Made by a program: the position numbers and the translations under genes. From assembly GCF_030063135.1 (NCBI RefSeq), contig NZ_JASISO010000040.1, forward strand, positions 1-64,000: a stretch of DNA of 64,000 nucleotides, written 5' to 3'. Origin of the DNA: Streptomyces sp. G-G2 (GTDB lineage Bacteria; Actinomycetota; Actinomycetes; Streptomycetales; Streptomycetaceae). Shown one piece after another: positions 35,421-44,179 of the stretch; position 1 is the stretch's first letter, and each line of letters opens with the position of its first letter. Under the pieces are notes generated by a model. That model worked only from the letters and a program-made list of their open reading frames with translations. It did not search any database and was not told where the DNA came from.

Positions 35421-35445
35421 AACGTGATCGGGACCGCCCTCGCCA

Positions 35446-35488
35446 CCGTCCCGGACGGGGCGGGCCCGCCCCGTCCCGTCCGGGACGG
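35446..35488. repeat. GC-rich imperfect inverted repeat
   Basis: The left arm CCGTCCCGGACGGGGCGGG pairs with the right arm, which carries a 5-base GTCCC bulge. It lies between two transposase relics and may be an old element end or terminator. Confidence 0.5.
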
Positions 35489-35571
35489 CGACTCGGCGGG
35501 ACCGCGCGCTCACGCCCCCACGTGCAAGTGCGCGGCCCATACGGACGGCTGGTCCGGGAAGCGGGCAGGCA

Positions 35572-36210
35572 GTGCGATTGCGGCGGATCTCTCTGCTGAT
35601 GGTGGAAGGGCTGCGGATGCGGGTCGGGCAGGTCGCCGTACCGTTCGGGATCTGCGCCGAGCCCAGCAACGTCAAAGCCGGCGGACATGCCTGCCCGTTC
35701 CGGTTCCGGTGCCTGGGCACCCGCCGCCGCAGGCGCGTGCTGGCCGCGCTCGACGTCCTGACCCGCGACGGCCAGCCGATCAGCGTCTCCGCCGTAGCCC
35801 GCCCGGCCGGTGTCCACCGCAGCCTGAACTACCGCCGCGGCGACGTCCACGCAGCGGTGGTAGCCCAGGCCGCCCAACCGCTCGACAACACCACCGGACC
35901 GCAGGTCACCCGGAACTCCCTGCTGAGCGATCTGGCCAACCTCGCCGAACGCAACACCCGCCCTTGCGGGACACGTCGCTCGCCTCGAACAACGCCTGTC
36001 CGAAGCTTCGGCCAGGACGCCTGGCGCGCCAGTGGCCTCGGTGCTCCCACCGACACAGACACCCTCAAGCGGAAGATCGACCACCTTGAGCAACAGGTCG
36101 TCGAGCTCCGCGACCAGCTCTCCGAACGCGAAGAAGACCTCCAGGCATCCCGAGCCACCAACCGAGAGCGGATGACCCAGCTGAACAGCATCCCTCACCG
36201 GTCCCGGTGA
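35572..36210 (+). pseudogene. Collapsed Tn554-type cassette: integrase tail fused to DUF6262
   Basis: An open 212-codon frame that is a deletion fusion. The first part (VEGLRMRVGQVAVPFGICAE, PSNVKAGGHACPFRFRCLG) is the Cys-containing C-terminal tail of Tn554-type tyrosine recombinases. It jumps directly to the DUF6262 (TnpC-like) protein (VLAALDVLTRDGQPISVSAV, then DVHAAVVAQAAQPL and LLSDLANLAERNTR). From about 35964 to 36012 the frame is shifted: the true sequence LAGHVARLEQRLSEAS is encoded one base over. It returns with GQDAWRASGLGAPTDTDTLK and the coiled-coil LEQQVVELRDQLSEREEDLQ. So two compensating indels keep the frame open. No recombinase catalytic core remains. Confidence 0.75.
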
Positions 36211-36572
36211 CCCGGTTGATCAGGCCCTGCGAGGCCTTCCAGGCGATATCTCGCGTGCGCAGAGTGCAGGAGGTGTCGTACCGTAGATGAGTCCCTGCGT
36301 CGGATTTCGGCGGCAGTGTTCGGACTCCCTGATCCACGACCTTGAGGTGAGCTTGTATCCCCAGGCCAAGTAGCCGTCCGCGTTTCCCCGCGTTCTGATT
36401 CTTCGAACGTGTACGGGGGCGGACGTCGCACTGGCCTGAGTTGCTTCACCCACCCCCGCAGTTTCCTGTCGTTTTCCGGGTGCAGCTCTGCCGTCTGCCC
36501 CGGGTTTCGTGTTGTCCGGCCCCGGCGCGGCTGACGGCGAGCTCCCCGATTCCTTGAATCAGGAGGTCCACC
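36211..36572. other. Gene-free stretch upstream of the exporter
   Basis: No gene seen. A segment near 36380-36410 (GTTTCCCCGCGTTCTGATTCTTCGAACG, including the TTCGAA core) is the least GC-rich and may contain the exporter promoter. AGGAGG at 36561-36566 is its ribosome site. Confidence 0.4.
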
Positions 36573-38054
36573 GTGGCTTCCCCCGCGCTCGACAACGAGC
36601 CGCAGCACACCACCGACCCCTCGTCGGCCCAGGCCGGCAGTTCCTCCAGGATGGCCCTGGCCGCCAAGATCGCCCTCGTGGTGGTCCTGGTGGCCGAGCT
36701 GATGGACGTCCTGGACCAGTCGGTCGTCCTCACCGCCGTCCCCACCCTCCAGCAGTCGCTCGGCGCCTCACCGGCCGCCGTGCAGTGGCTGACCGCCGGC
36801 TACGCACTGACCCTCGCCGTCGGGCTCATCACCGGCGGCAGGCTCGGCGACACCTACGGGCGGCGCAAGATCTTCCTCATCGGCACCGCCGTGTTCACCC
36901 TCGCGTCACTGCTGTGCGGGCTCGCCACCAGTACGGGCATGCTCATCGCGGCCCGCGTCCTCCAGGGCGGCGGAGCGGCGGTGATGATCCCGCAGATCCT
37001 GGCGACCCTCCACGTCACCTTCGACGCCGCTGACGCCAAGCACCGCAGCAGGGCCTTCACCCTCTACGGGGCGGTCCTGTCCGTCGGCGCCGTTCTGGGT
37101 CCGGTCCTGGGCGGCGTGCTCACCGAGGCGGACCTTCTCGGACTGGGCTGGCGGCCGATCTTCCTGATCAACCTGCCCATCGGCCTCGCCGTAGTCATTC
37201 TCGGACGGCACTTCATCACCGAGTCCACCGCACCCAAGGCAGAGCGCCTCGACCTCACCGGCATGCTGCTGTCCGCGCTCGCCGTGGTCCTGATCGTCTT
37301 CCCGCTCACCGAGGGCCACACCCAGCACCGGCCGCTCTGGTCGATCGCCATGCTCGCCGGAGGTCTCCTCGTCCTTGGCATCTTCCTGCGCCACCAACGC
37401 GGGAAGGACACCCCGCTCGTCGTCCTGTCCCTCTTCCAGAACAAGGCGTTCTCCGGCGGCCTGTCCGCGCAGCTCCTCATGGGGCTGCTGTCCGGGATGT
37501 TCTTCATGACCTGGACGCTGTACCTGCAGCGCGGCCTGGGCATGAGCCCGCTCCAGGCAGCCGTGGCCTTCGTGCTGATCGCATGCGGTGAGGTGGCCGG
37601 CGCAGTCATCGCGATGAAGACCACCGGGCGCTACGGGCGCCGCGTGCCACAGACCGGAGCCCTGTTCGCTGTCGCCTCGATGACGCTCTACGGAATCCAG
37701 ATCAGCAGCCGCCAGGCCGGCCTGACCCTCCTCGCGATGACGGCCCCCCTCCTGCTCCTCGGCCTCGCCTTCGGCACGCTCGGCGGACCGCTCGCCGACA
37801 TGTCCCTGGCCAAGGTCCCCCACGAGAACGCCGGATCGGCCTCTGGCCTGTTCAACACCGCGGTCAATTTCGGCATCGCCCTCGGTACCGCGCTGACCGC
37901 CCTGGTGTTCTTCTCCACCACGGGCGGCTCGCCCGACGCCGCAGTCAACCGCGACGCGTTCACCGGCGTGCTCTGGTGGGTCGGCAGCGCCTTCGCGCTG
38001 ATGTGGGCCCTGATGTTCAGCCTGCCCAAGCGCGCGGACAGCCAGGCCGACTGA
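36573..38054 (+). CDS. EmrB/QacA (DHA2) 14-TM drug/proton antiporter
   Basis: A 493-residue major-facilitator exporter with about 14 membrane helices. Motif D1 reads LMDVLDQSVVLTAVPTLQQS; motif A LGDTYGRRKIF; motif C GAVLSVGAVLGPVLGGVL; also GWRPIFLINLPIG. GTG 36573 follows AGGAGG at ideal spacing. Family members use the proton gradient to expel hydrophobic cations or antibiotics. No adjacent TetR/MarR regulator is seen, only relics, so it may have been orphaned from its original cluster. Confidence 0.92.
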   Translation: MASPALDNEPQHTTDPSSAQAGSSSRMALAAKIALVVVLVAELMDVLDQSVVLTAVPTLQQSLGASPAAVQWLTAGYALTLAVGLITGGRLGDTYGRRKIFLIGTAVFTLASLLCGLATSTGMLIAARVLQGGGAAVMIPQILATLHVTFDAADAKHRSRAFTLYGAVLSVGAVLGPVLGGVLTEADLLGLGWRPIFLINLPIGLAVVILGRHFITESTAPKAERLDLTGMLLSALAVVLIVFPLTEGHTQHRPLWSIAMLAGGLLVLGIFLRHQRGKDTPLVVLSLFQNKAFSGGLSAQLLMGLLSGMFFMTWTLYLQRGLGMSPLQAAVAFVLIACGEVAGAVIAMKTTGRYGRRVPQTGALFAVASMTLYGIQISSRQAGLTLLAMTAPLLLLGLAFGTLGGPLADMSLAKVPHENAGSASGLFNTAVNFGIALGTALTALVFFSTTGGSPDAAVNRDAFTGVLWWVGSAFALMWALMFSLPKRADSQAD

Positions 38055-38104
38055 TCCACCCCGGTGCCCGCGCCCCGCTCCCCGCATCGCGCCGGCCGCC
38101 GTTG

Positions 38105-38371
38105 TCAACGACACCTGTCGCACACGACGGCGGTCAGCACCAAACTGCTGACCAGTGCAAACGTCAGCCAGTCAGCCGATGCCTCCGTCCTGCGCCAACA
38201 GAAGCTACGTGTCCCAGGCACACACCCCAGCCCCGCCGCGGGCTCACGCCGTCCCTCGGCCTGCTGGTCGGTCTGCCTGATCACGTGGGCCGCGAGGTTG
38301 TGACCGACGGAGAGAACCGCCCACACCGCCCCGAAGGTCGCCAGGGTCGCGACCTGCTCAATGGAGGTCAT
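38105..38371 (-). CDS. Small membrane-like protein, probably frameshifted
   Basis: ATG 38371 has an excellent AGGAGGTG ribosome site and opens MTSIEQVATLATFGAVWAVL then SVGHNLAAHVIRQTDQQAEG, the start of a small actinobacterial membrane protein type (DUF3307-like). After residue about 45 the expected membrane segment is seen only in a shifted frame (CLGHVASVGAG), then ADWLTFALVSSLVLTAVV returns before the stop. So 88 codons stay open but the middle looks corrupted. Divergent from the broken gene at 38420. Confidence 0.5.
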   Translation of the reverse strand: MTSIEQVATLATFGAVWAVLSVGHNLAAHVIRQTDQQAEGRREPAAGLGCVPGTRSFCWRRTEASADWLTFALVSSLVLTAVVCDRCR

Positions 38372-38419
38372 CGGGCACCTCCTGCCGCCGCCAGGAGACC
38401 GTGGTCCAGAAATCACCGC

Positions 38420-38869
38420 ATGGACGTCCCCGAGCTGCTGGAAGCCGCCTCCCTGCTGGTCCCCGCAGAGATCGCCACCGAGAACGACATCACGATCAAC
38501 GACGTCTGGGACTACCTCGCCCACGACGAGTGGGAGGTGGCCCTTGGACTCCTGGAGGAACTCGGTGACGTCCGCCCGCTTCCGCTCGACTTCTGGGAAA
38601 GCCTCGCCGCGGCCGCCGGGCAGATGCGGCTGGAGAAAAGCGCAGCCTGGTGCCATTGGCGCTGCTACGAATCCCGCACGCCTGTGGGTCGAGTTCACCC
38701 ACGCCCTGGGGCCCGGCGAGCGTTCCTCGGTGCGACGTGCCCCCTCGACCCCTCGCAGTGGCGACACCTCCAGCCCGGCCAGACGACCACGATGCACGAA
38801 GACCGGACCATCGGTGGCACGGCTGTCGTCCTGGAAGTCCAGGGGCCTACGGCCACGCCCGCACCATAG
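38420..38869 (+). pseudogene. Conserved Streptomyces unknown, internal deletion and frameshifts
   Basis: The N-terminal half is intact-looking: MDVPELLEAASLLVPAEIAT, DVWDYLAHDEWEVALGLLEE, PLDFWESLAAAAGQMRLEKS and AAWCHWRCYES. Then about 50 residues are lost, and LWVEFTHALGPGERSSVRRA continues one frame over. The original frame resumes as DPSQWRHLQPGQTTTMHEDR and TIGGTAVVLEV. Ancestral function unknown. Confidence 0.6.
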
Positions 38870-39125
38870 AACCTGCCGCCCCTGGCTCCTGCCGTTGGTG
38901 CAGAGAAAGCCGAGCTGGAACGCCCCGTTGATTCCGAAGTCGGCCAGCGTGGAGAAGCCGCCCTTGCCGGTCTTGGTGGCGGTCTTCTCCAGCAGGCCGT
39001 TGCCCGGCACGCGGCGGTCCGCGGCGTAGTGCGTGCCTGCCGAGGACACGGCGAGCGCGGCCGCGGCGGCGGCCGGGTGGACCCGGATGCCGCGTGCGCG
39101 GGCGTCGGCCCCGGCGACGATCGCC
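38870..39125 (-). pseudogene. Unassigned fragment behind the lipoprotein gene
   Basis: The minus strand holds protein-like sequence with no start: VEAIVAGADARARGIRVHPA then ALAVSSAGTHYAADRRVPGN and GLLEKTATKTGKGGFSTLAD, FGINGAFQLGFLCTNG. The middle resembles a signal region followed by a secreted domain. No family recognised. It overlaps the last codons of the lipoprotein gene and runs antisense into the broken gene at 38420, so it is likely a relic. Confidence 0.3.
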
Positions 39126-40457
39126 TCAACGGCGCGGGCACACCGCCACGCTGTACCTGTTGTCGTCCTCGCTCAGGTAGACAGCCTCGTTTTCGAGAAT
39201 CATGGTGGGGATCTCGGTACCGGGGGGCTGCACAGTGACCGTTCCACTGTCGATGGCGAGGGCGACCGGCGCCGAGGCGTCACCACCGTCAGTATGTCCG
39301 TAGGCGGTGCCATCCTTGTCGACGGACGTGAAGACGACCCCCTTGTCAGTGGCCGTGTCGCCCTTACAACGTCCCTGGCCAGTGGCGAGGTCGAAAGCCA
39401 GGATGCCGTATACGAGATAGCGATGGTCCGCCGAGAACACGGGGCGGACGTCTTCGGGTTTGGAGCCGCGCGGGCTGCCGGCGGCACAAGTCGTCGACGC
39501 TTTCACTTTGCCGGTGGACATGTCATGCACTGCCCACACGCGGGCGTCGCTGTCCCTGCCGTCCTTCCCCATCGCCGGCCAGCCGGCGATTATCCGGTCG
39601 TCGATCACCGTGAGGGTCTGTGACATCTCTCCGTACCCGCCCGGAGCCTCGGCGCCCTGGGGGACGTTAGAGGGGCTGTACCAGGCACCGGGTACCCAAA
39701 AATCGTTTCCGCCACCCCGAACCAGCGGACCGCTCGAGGTGACGCCGGCGCTGGCGTTACCGTGACCGCACAGCCTGCAGGCCTCGGCGTCGGGGGGCTT
39801 CCCCACATCGTCAGTGGAGTACGACGTGATCTTCCCCGTCGTCACGTCCACGGCTGTCACGGCTTGATGATCGCCGAAATAGGCCAGCAGGGCACCCTGA
39901 GCGGACGGAAGCGCGACGGGTTCCTGTGCCGGGATGTCGATGGTTCGTAGGGGGGCAGCCGTGCTGCCTGCAGCATCCGTCGGATAGACCGCGATGCGGA
40001 TGGTCGGTGTGCCTTTGGTCAGTGTGCCATCGCCGGGGTTTCCGCTGATCGACAGTGCGACGTAGTCCTTCCCGCCGGCGGTGACGATCTCCGGGCGAGG
40101 CAGCTCGTTGCGGACGGAATCGAATGGCCACCACGGCGTCGTGGACCAGCGTGCCGCGCCGGTAGCGAGGTCTTTGGCCGTCAGTACGTATCCGTCTGGC
40201 ACCTTGGTGACTGTCACTACCAGGGCGGCGGTGGGTGCGACAGCAACGTGAGTGTCGGAACTGGCTGGCTGTGTCCAGCCCTTGGTCCCGTCGAACGCCG
40301 ATGGAACCGACAGTCGGAGCCCGGTGGTAGCTGTGCTTGGATGCTTAGACGGGGACTGTGTGTCCTGGGGTATATCGGTGCCCGAGCCTCCACCCCCGCA
40401 AGCCCCGAGCACGCTCACTAATGCCACGACGGCCGCAGCTCTGATTGCCCTGCGCAT
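39126..40457 (-). CDS. Exported lipoprotein, PQQ-like propeller
   Basis: A 443-residue lipoprotein: signal MRRAIRAAAVVALVSVLGAC with the lipobox Cys at residue 20, a Gly/Ser/Thr linker, then repeated blades with TAKDLATGAARWSTTPWW, ALLAYFGDHQAVTAVDVTTG, DDRIIAGWPAMGKDGRDSDA, VWAVHDMSTGKVKAS and LVYGILAFDLATGQGRC. This matches a PQQ/WD-like beta-propeller seen in many Streptomyces lipoproteins. ATG 40457 has GGAGGGGG upstream. Codon 13 is TTA (40419-40421), which suggests bldA-dependent expression. Function unknown. Confidence 0.82.
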   Translation of the reverse strand: MRRAIRAAAVVALVSVLGACGGGGSGTDIPQDTQSPSKHPSTATTGLRLSVPSAFDGTKGWTQPASSDTHVAVAPTAALVVTVTKVPDGYVLTAKDLATGAARWSTTPWWPFDSVRNELPRPEIVTAGGKDYVALSISGNPGDGTLTKGTPTIRIAVYPTDAAGSTAAPLRTIDIPAQEPVALPSAQGALLAYFGDHQAVTAVDVTTGKITSYSTDDVGKPPDAEACRLCGHGNASAGVTSSGPLVRGGGNDFWVPGAWYSPSNVPQGAEAPGGYGEMSQTLTVIDDRIIAGWPAMGKDGRDSDARVWAVHDMSTGKVKASTTCAAGSPRGSKPEDVRPVFSADHRYLVYGILAFDLATGQGRCKGDTATDKGVVFTSVDKDGTAYGHTDGGDASAPVALAIDSGTVTVQPPGTEIPTMILENEAVYLSEDDNRYSVAVCPRR

Positions 40458-40776
40458 CGCACCACCCCCTCCTACGCAATGAGATGTTCAGTGTAGAGGT
40501 CGAGGCCAGGTTTGTCGGCGATACTCCGAGGCCGCCTGGATGACGTAGGCGCCAGACAGATGCGCCTGCAGACTCTCGAAGAAGGGCACCAGGCTGACTC
40601 CGCCCCGGTGCGCGACACCTGTCGCGCACTCCATACGGAACGAAGCACTTTCCCAGAGCCGGGAAAATGTGGGGCCCTCTCACCACATACGCTCCTCGAA
40701 CCCGAGAGTAGGGCAGTGCTGTACGCACGTACCGGCGTCGGCGCGTGCCGTGGCCGACCTGATCGACCGTAGGACG
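40458..40776. other. Intergenic gap with operator-like palindrome
   Basis: No gene. It contains GTGCGCGACA and TGTCGCGCAC separated by CC (40608-40629), a 10-bp perfect dyad. A related CGACACCTGTCGC sequence occurs at 38106-38122, inside the end of the small gene there. Confidence 0.5.
40608..40629. promoter_or_regulatory. Dyad-symmetric operator candidate
   Basis: Perfect 10-bp half-sites (GTGCGCGACA) with a 2-base spacer, between two same-strand genes for exported proteins and about 150 bp upstream of the lipoprotein start. The size and symmetry fit a TetR/GntR-type dimer site. No cognate regulator is nearby. Confidence 0.4.
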
Positions 40777-41484
40777 TCAGTTGTCGGCGCAGATCACGTC
40801 GTAGGGCCTTCCGATGGCGATGGTCAACTGCATGGGCTCGCTGGTGCCGTCGGGGCACTCGCTCTTGTCCTTGACGAGGCCGAGCACCTTGTAGGTGTCC
40901 GTGCCACCCGTGGCGCAGGGAACCTCCGCGGCCTGCGAGGTGATGCAGTCACCCTTCACCAGCTGGCCGCCGCCCGCGCCCGCGTCACCGGGGTGGTCAC
41001 CGGACAGATTGCGGCCGCACACCGTGTTCGTGGGGATGCCGCCGCCCTTCTTGCTCCCGCCGTAGGAGATGCTCACCTGGATCATCAGGTCAGTGCCGGC
41101 CGGGCACTGGATGGTGCCGGGGATGATGCTGGCGTCCTTGATGTCGATCGCCTTGAAGCTGGCGCCGGACTCGCCGCAGCGCTGGGGCCGGTACCCGTCG
41201 GGCTTGTTGTCGGGGTCGGGCCCGCCGCAGTCGCCGACCTTCCACGAACTGGATGTGTCCGAGGAGGACTCGGAGGAGCCCGGGTCACCGGTGGAGGGCT
41301 TGACGGACGGCGGGGCCGACGTGGTGGCGGAGGATGACGCCGAGGGCTTCTTGTCGTCGCCGAGCCAGTTCGAGAGGCCGTAGATCCCCCCGACGATCAG
41401 GACGAGGACCAGGAAACCGACGGGGCCTGCGCCCAAGCGACGCCTGGGGGCGGGCGGCGGTGACACCTCGTACGGGTTGGCCAT
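40777..41484 (-). CDS. Membrane-anchored Cys-rich extracellular protein
   Basis: A 235-residue type II anchored protein: a short cytoplasmic Pro/Arg-rich head (MANPYEVSPPPAPRRRLGAG), one helix (VGFLVLVLIVGGIYGLSNW), a Ser/Thr-rich linker, then an extracellular domain with eight Cys (KVGDCGG, QRCGES, IQCPAG, TVCGRN, GDCITS, VPCATG, SECPDG, VICADN). These could form four disulfides. ATG 41484 follows AGGAGAAG. The Ser/Thr linker is a likely O-mannosylation region. It sits directly upstream of the lipoprotein gene on the same strand. No family recognised beyond general Streptomyces LppU-like proteins. Confidence 0.78.
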   Translation of the reverse strand: MANPYEVSPPPAPRRRLGAGPVGFLVLVLIVGGIYGLSNWLGDDKKPSASSSATTSAPPSVKPSTGDPGSSESSSDTSSSWKVGDCGGPDPDNKPDGYRPQRCGESGASFKAIDIKDASIIPGTIQCPAGTDLMIQVSISYGGSKKGGGIPTNTVCGRNLSGDHPGDAGAGGGQLVKGDCITSQAAEVPCATGGTDTYKVLGLVKDKSECPDGTSEPMQLTIAIGRPYDVICADN

Positions 41485-41678
41485 GCGCTTCTCCTATGAG
41501 GTGGGTGGGGACGGGGACACGGGGACAGTGACGCGTCATGAACACCTCATGGTTCCACGTTTGTCGGCCCTCCCCGACGCACTCCCACCCGCCCTCCGCG
41601 GACCAACCGCATTGCTGAGCAGGAGGATGTCCGCCCCCGCGGGAACACGCCCGCGGAGGAAACGCATGTCATGCCGTC

Positions 41679-41810
41679 AGACCAGCCGCGCTGGGCGGCC
41701 TTGAGTCCGGCCTCGAACCGGATGGTGGCGTGCAGGCGTTCCATCAGCCCGGCCATCTGGCGGCGTACTGTGCGCAGCGAAACCTGTTGAGTGACGCTGA
41801 AGATGTGCAT
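41679..41810 (-). pseudogene. LuxR-type HTH fragment (C-terminal half of a split regulator)
   Basis: Reads VTQQVSLRTVRRQMAGLMER then LHATIRFEAGLKAAQRGWS, the recognition helix and C-terminal tail of the TrmB/LuxR-type regulators common in Streptomyces, which normally end RFEAGLKAAQRGWL. The rest of this gene class (ligand-like middle and N-terminal winged helix) is found on the same strand at 45633-46427 with no HTH of its own. The two are best explained as one gene split by insertions. Confidence 0.7.
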
Positions 41811-41847
41811 GAAGGTGACGTGCTGGTTGTCGATGGGATGTGACGAA

Positions 41848-41881
41848 ACGACCCCGGCGGCCGTCAGGCCGCCGGGGTCGT
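41848..41881 (-). terminator. 15-bp hairpin after the transposon ATPase gene
   Basis: ACGACCCCGGCGGCC (41848-41862) and its complement (41867-41881) surround the loop GTCA. It is placed 25 bases beyond the ATPase stop and inside the proposed transposon end. Confidence 0.75.
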
Positions 41882-41906
41882 CGTGAACACGGTGTCGGCT
41901 TCGTGG

Positions 41907-42722
41907 TCACTCTGTCGCGTGTGTCTCGGTGATGGCGGCGCGGGTGGATGATTCGTCGACGATGCCTTTCTCCTCGGTGAAGGCGGTGATGAGGGACTGC
42001 CAGGCGATGTTGTTGACCGAGCGGGGCAGGCCGCGGCTGGTGAGGTGGATGAGTTCGACGGCGTCGTCGGAGAACAGGATGTCCTGGCGTCCGGCGATCG
42101 TGAGGTGGTGCTTGATGTAGCTGGCGGTCTCCTCCTTCGTCATCGTGGGCATCTGGTAGCTGATCGAGATCCGCTGGTCCAGGGCTGCCAGGACGCCGTG
42201 TTTCATCCGTTTGCGCAGGGTGGGCTGGCCGATCAGCAACACCGCGAACGGTGTCGTGGAGTCCATGTCGTAGTTGGTGAGCATGCGGATCTCGTCCAGC
42301 TCTTGGTGGTCGAGGAGGTGCGACTCGTCGATCACGACGGCTGGGGTCCGGCCCCGTTCGTCGACCTCCGCGGCCAGTGCGGCGGATGCCTGGGTGGCGA
42401 GAGCGGCCAGGTGGAACTTGGGGGTCCCGCCCAGGCTGGTGACGATGCGGTCGTAGAGGCCGCGCATGCCGACCTCGGGGTTGGGCTGGTAGATGACCGT
42501 GAAACGGGCGGGGTCGAGGGAGGCGACTGCGCCCTTGAGGGCGACTGTTTTGCCGGAGCCGACTTCGCCGGTGACCACGCCGATCGCCCGGTTGTTGATG
42601 CACCACGCGATGCGGGCGGCGGCTTCCCGGTGGGAGTGGTGCTGGTGGAGCATGGACGGGGCCAGGTTGCGGCCGAAGGGGACACGGGTGAACCCGAAAT
42701 ACCCTTGAACACGGTCGATCAT
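41907..42722 (-). CDS. ExeA/TniB-like AAA ATPase of transposon
   Basis: A 271-residue ATPase: N-terminal YFGFTRVPFGRNLAPSMLHQ (ExeA-type start), Walker A GEVGSGKT (52-59), Walker B VVIDESHLLD (129-138), sensor region PFAVLLIGQPTLRKRM, arginine-rich QRISISYQMPTMT, and a C-terminal SRGLPRSVNNIAWQSLI lid. Proteins of this type (TniB, TnsC, IstB, MuB) bind target DNA and activate the DDE transposase. ATG 42722 overlaps the transposase TGA (42719-42722), so it is coupled to it. It appears intact although its transposase carries a frameshift. Confidence 0.88.
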   Translation of the reverse strand: MIDRVQGYFGFTRVPFGRNLAPSMLHQHHSHREAAARIAWCINNRAIGVVTGEVGSGKTVALKGAVASLDPARFTVIYQPNPEVGMRGLYDRIVTSLGGTPKFHLAALATQASAALAAEVDERGRTPAVVIDESHLLDHQELDEIRMLTNYDMDSTTPFAVLLIGQPTLRKRMKHGVLAALDQRISISYQMPTMTKEETASYIKHHLTIAGRQDILFSDDAVELIHLTSRGLPRSVNNIAWQSLITAFTEEKGIVDESSTRAAITETHATE

Positions 42723-44076
42723 CGCCGTCCCCGCCCGTCGTCCATCAGGGACGAGTAGTTGATGCCCTTGGCGGTGTTCGCCGTGTGCGTTTCGTCGAGG
42801 ATCTTCAGGTAGTCGATTCCAGTCGGCGGGGCCGGCTCCGGCGGTGTCTCCGGCCTCGCTTTCGGATGGGTGTGACGGCCGATCCGATGCGGGAGGGCTT
42901 TGCCCGCCGTCTTCCCCGCCGCCCTCACCTCGATCTCGGTCAGGTCGAACGGGTCGAAGACCAGCTCCACCTTCATCCCGGCCAGCATCGGATCGACCTC
43001 GTAGCTGTTGCCGTGCAGGCTGACCGTCGCGGTCTTCGTCACGGTCCGGAACTCCGACCACAGAAACGCCTCCCGAGGATCAGCGGGGCTGGGCAGCGGC
43101 AGCGGCCGGGGAATCGAACCCAGCCACCGTTCGATCGGAGGCTGCCCCGTCTCCGAGTGCACCGTGCGGTGATAGACCGTCTCCACCCACGCGGTGAAAA
43201 GCCTGTTCAGCTCGGTGAGATGCTCAATTTGGCCGACACGTTCGTCATCGAGCTCGACCAGGAACTGATCACGGACGGTGCGGAAGAAGCGTTCGATCTT
43301 CCCCCTGCCCTGAGGCCGTCCGGGTTTGGAATGGGTGAGGCGGACGGCCAGGGACGCGCACGCCCGCAAGAGCCACGAGTCCACGAAGGCACTCCCGTTG
43401 TCAACGTAGATCGACTCTGGGACCCCGCGGGCAGACAGCGCCGGCCGCAGGGCGGCGGCCAGGCGCACGGTGTCCTCGGCGAACCCGAACCGATGACCCA
43501 CGATCGCCCGGCTGTGGTCATCGATGAACGCGAACAAGTACGTCTTCCGGCCGCTGATCCTCGGTCCGTGGAGGGCGTCCCCGGTCCACAACTCGTTGCC
43601 GCGGGTGGCCTCGAACCTGCCGAACACGCTGGTCCGGCCGCCCTCGTTGGTGCCGGTGAGGCCGGCGCCGGCGAAGTGCCGCTGCAGGGTCCGGTCGGTC
43701 GGCGACCAGCCCTGTGTCGTCCGCAGGATCCGCTGGATCTGCGCGGCCGTGCGGGCCGGGTTCTCCTCAGCGCGGCCGCCAGGTCCAGAACTTCCACCGG
43801 GGTCCGCGGGGTGACCTGCCTCGGGGCGGGCACCAGGGCGGGAAACCCGCCCGCGCGGTAGTGCCGGACCCAGCGGTCCAGCGTCCCGCGGGCGACCTTC
43901 ACCTGCCGGCCGAACGGGTCGGTGTGCTCTTTCTCTGCCAGTTCGCGGGCGAGTTTCCCGCGCTGGCGTGTCGTGAGCTTCGTGTCGATCAGGTCCTGGA
44001 TCAGGCCGTAACGGAACAGGCCCACCTGCCGGGCCCGCTCCGCCCGGCGACGGTCCTCGTCCTCACTTGGTGACAT
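42719..44076 (-). pseudogene. DDE transposase (rve/Mu-type), one frameshift
   Basis: ATG 44076 follows AGGTGGG and encodes an N-terminal HTH region (LIDTKLTTRQRGKLARELAE, ARGTLDRWVRHYRAGGFPAL). Near 43770 (CTGAGGAGAAC) the frame must slip by -1 to continue as ENPARTAAQIQRILRTTQGW. From there the catalytic core is complete: WTGDALHGPRI, YVDNGSAFVDSW, GRPQGRGKIERFFRTVRDQF, then the beta-barrel and a C-terminal ATPase-contact tail. One lost base is the simplest cause. The slip site is not a classical heptamer, but programmed -1 frameshifting is not excluded. The intact protein would be about 452 residues. Confidence 0.82.
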
Positions 44077-44179
44077 AGGCAACCCACCTCGCGTCTCGAA
44101 CAGAGCCCGCCGCTCATTCGGCGGACACGATCAAGACTCCCGGCACCTCCCGATCCCGCCCAGGGGCGGCCCGTGTTGA

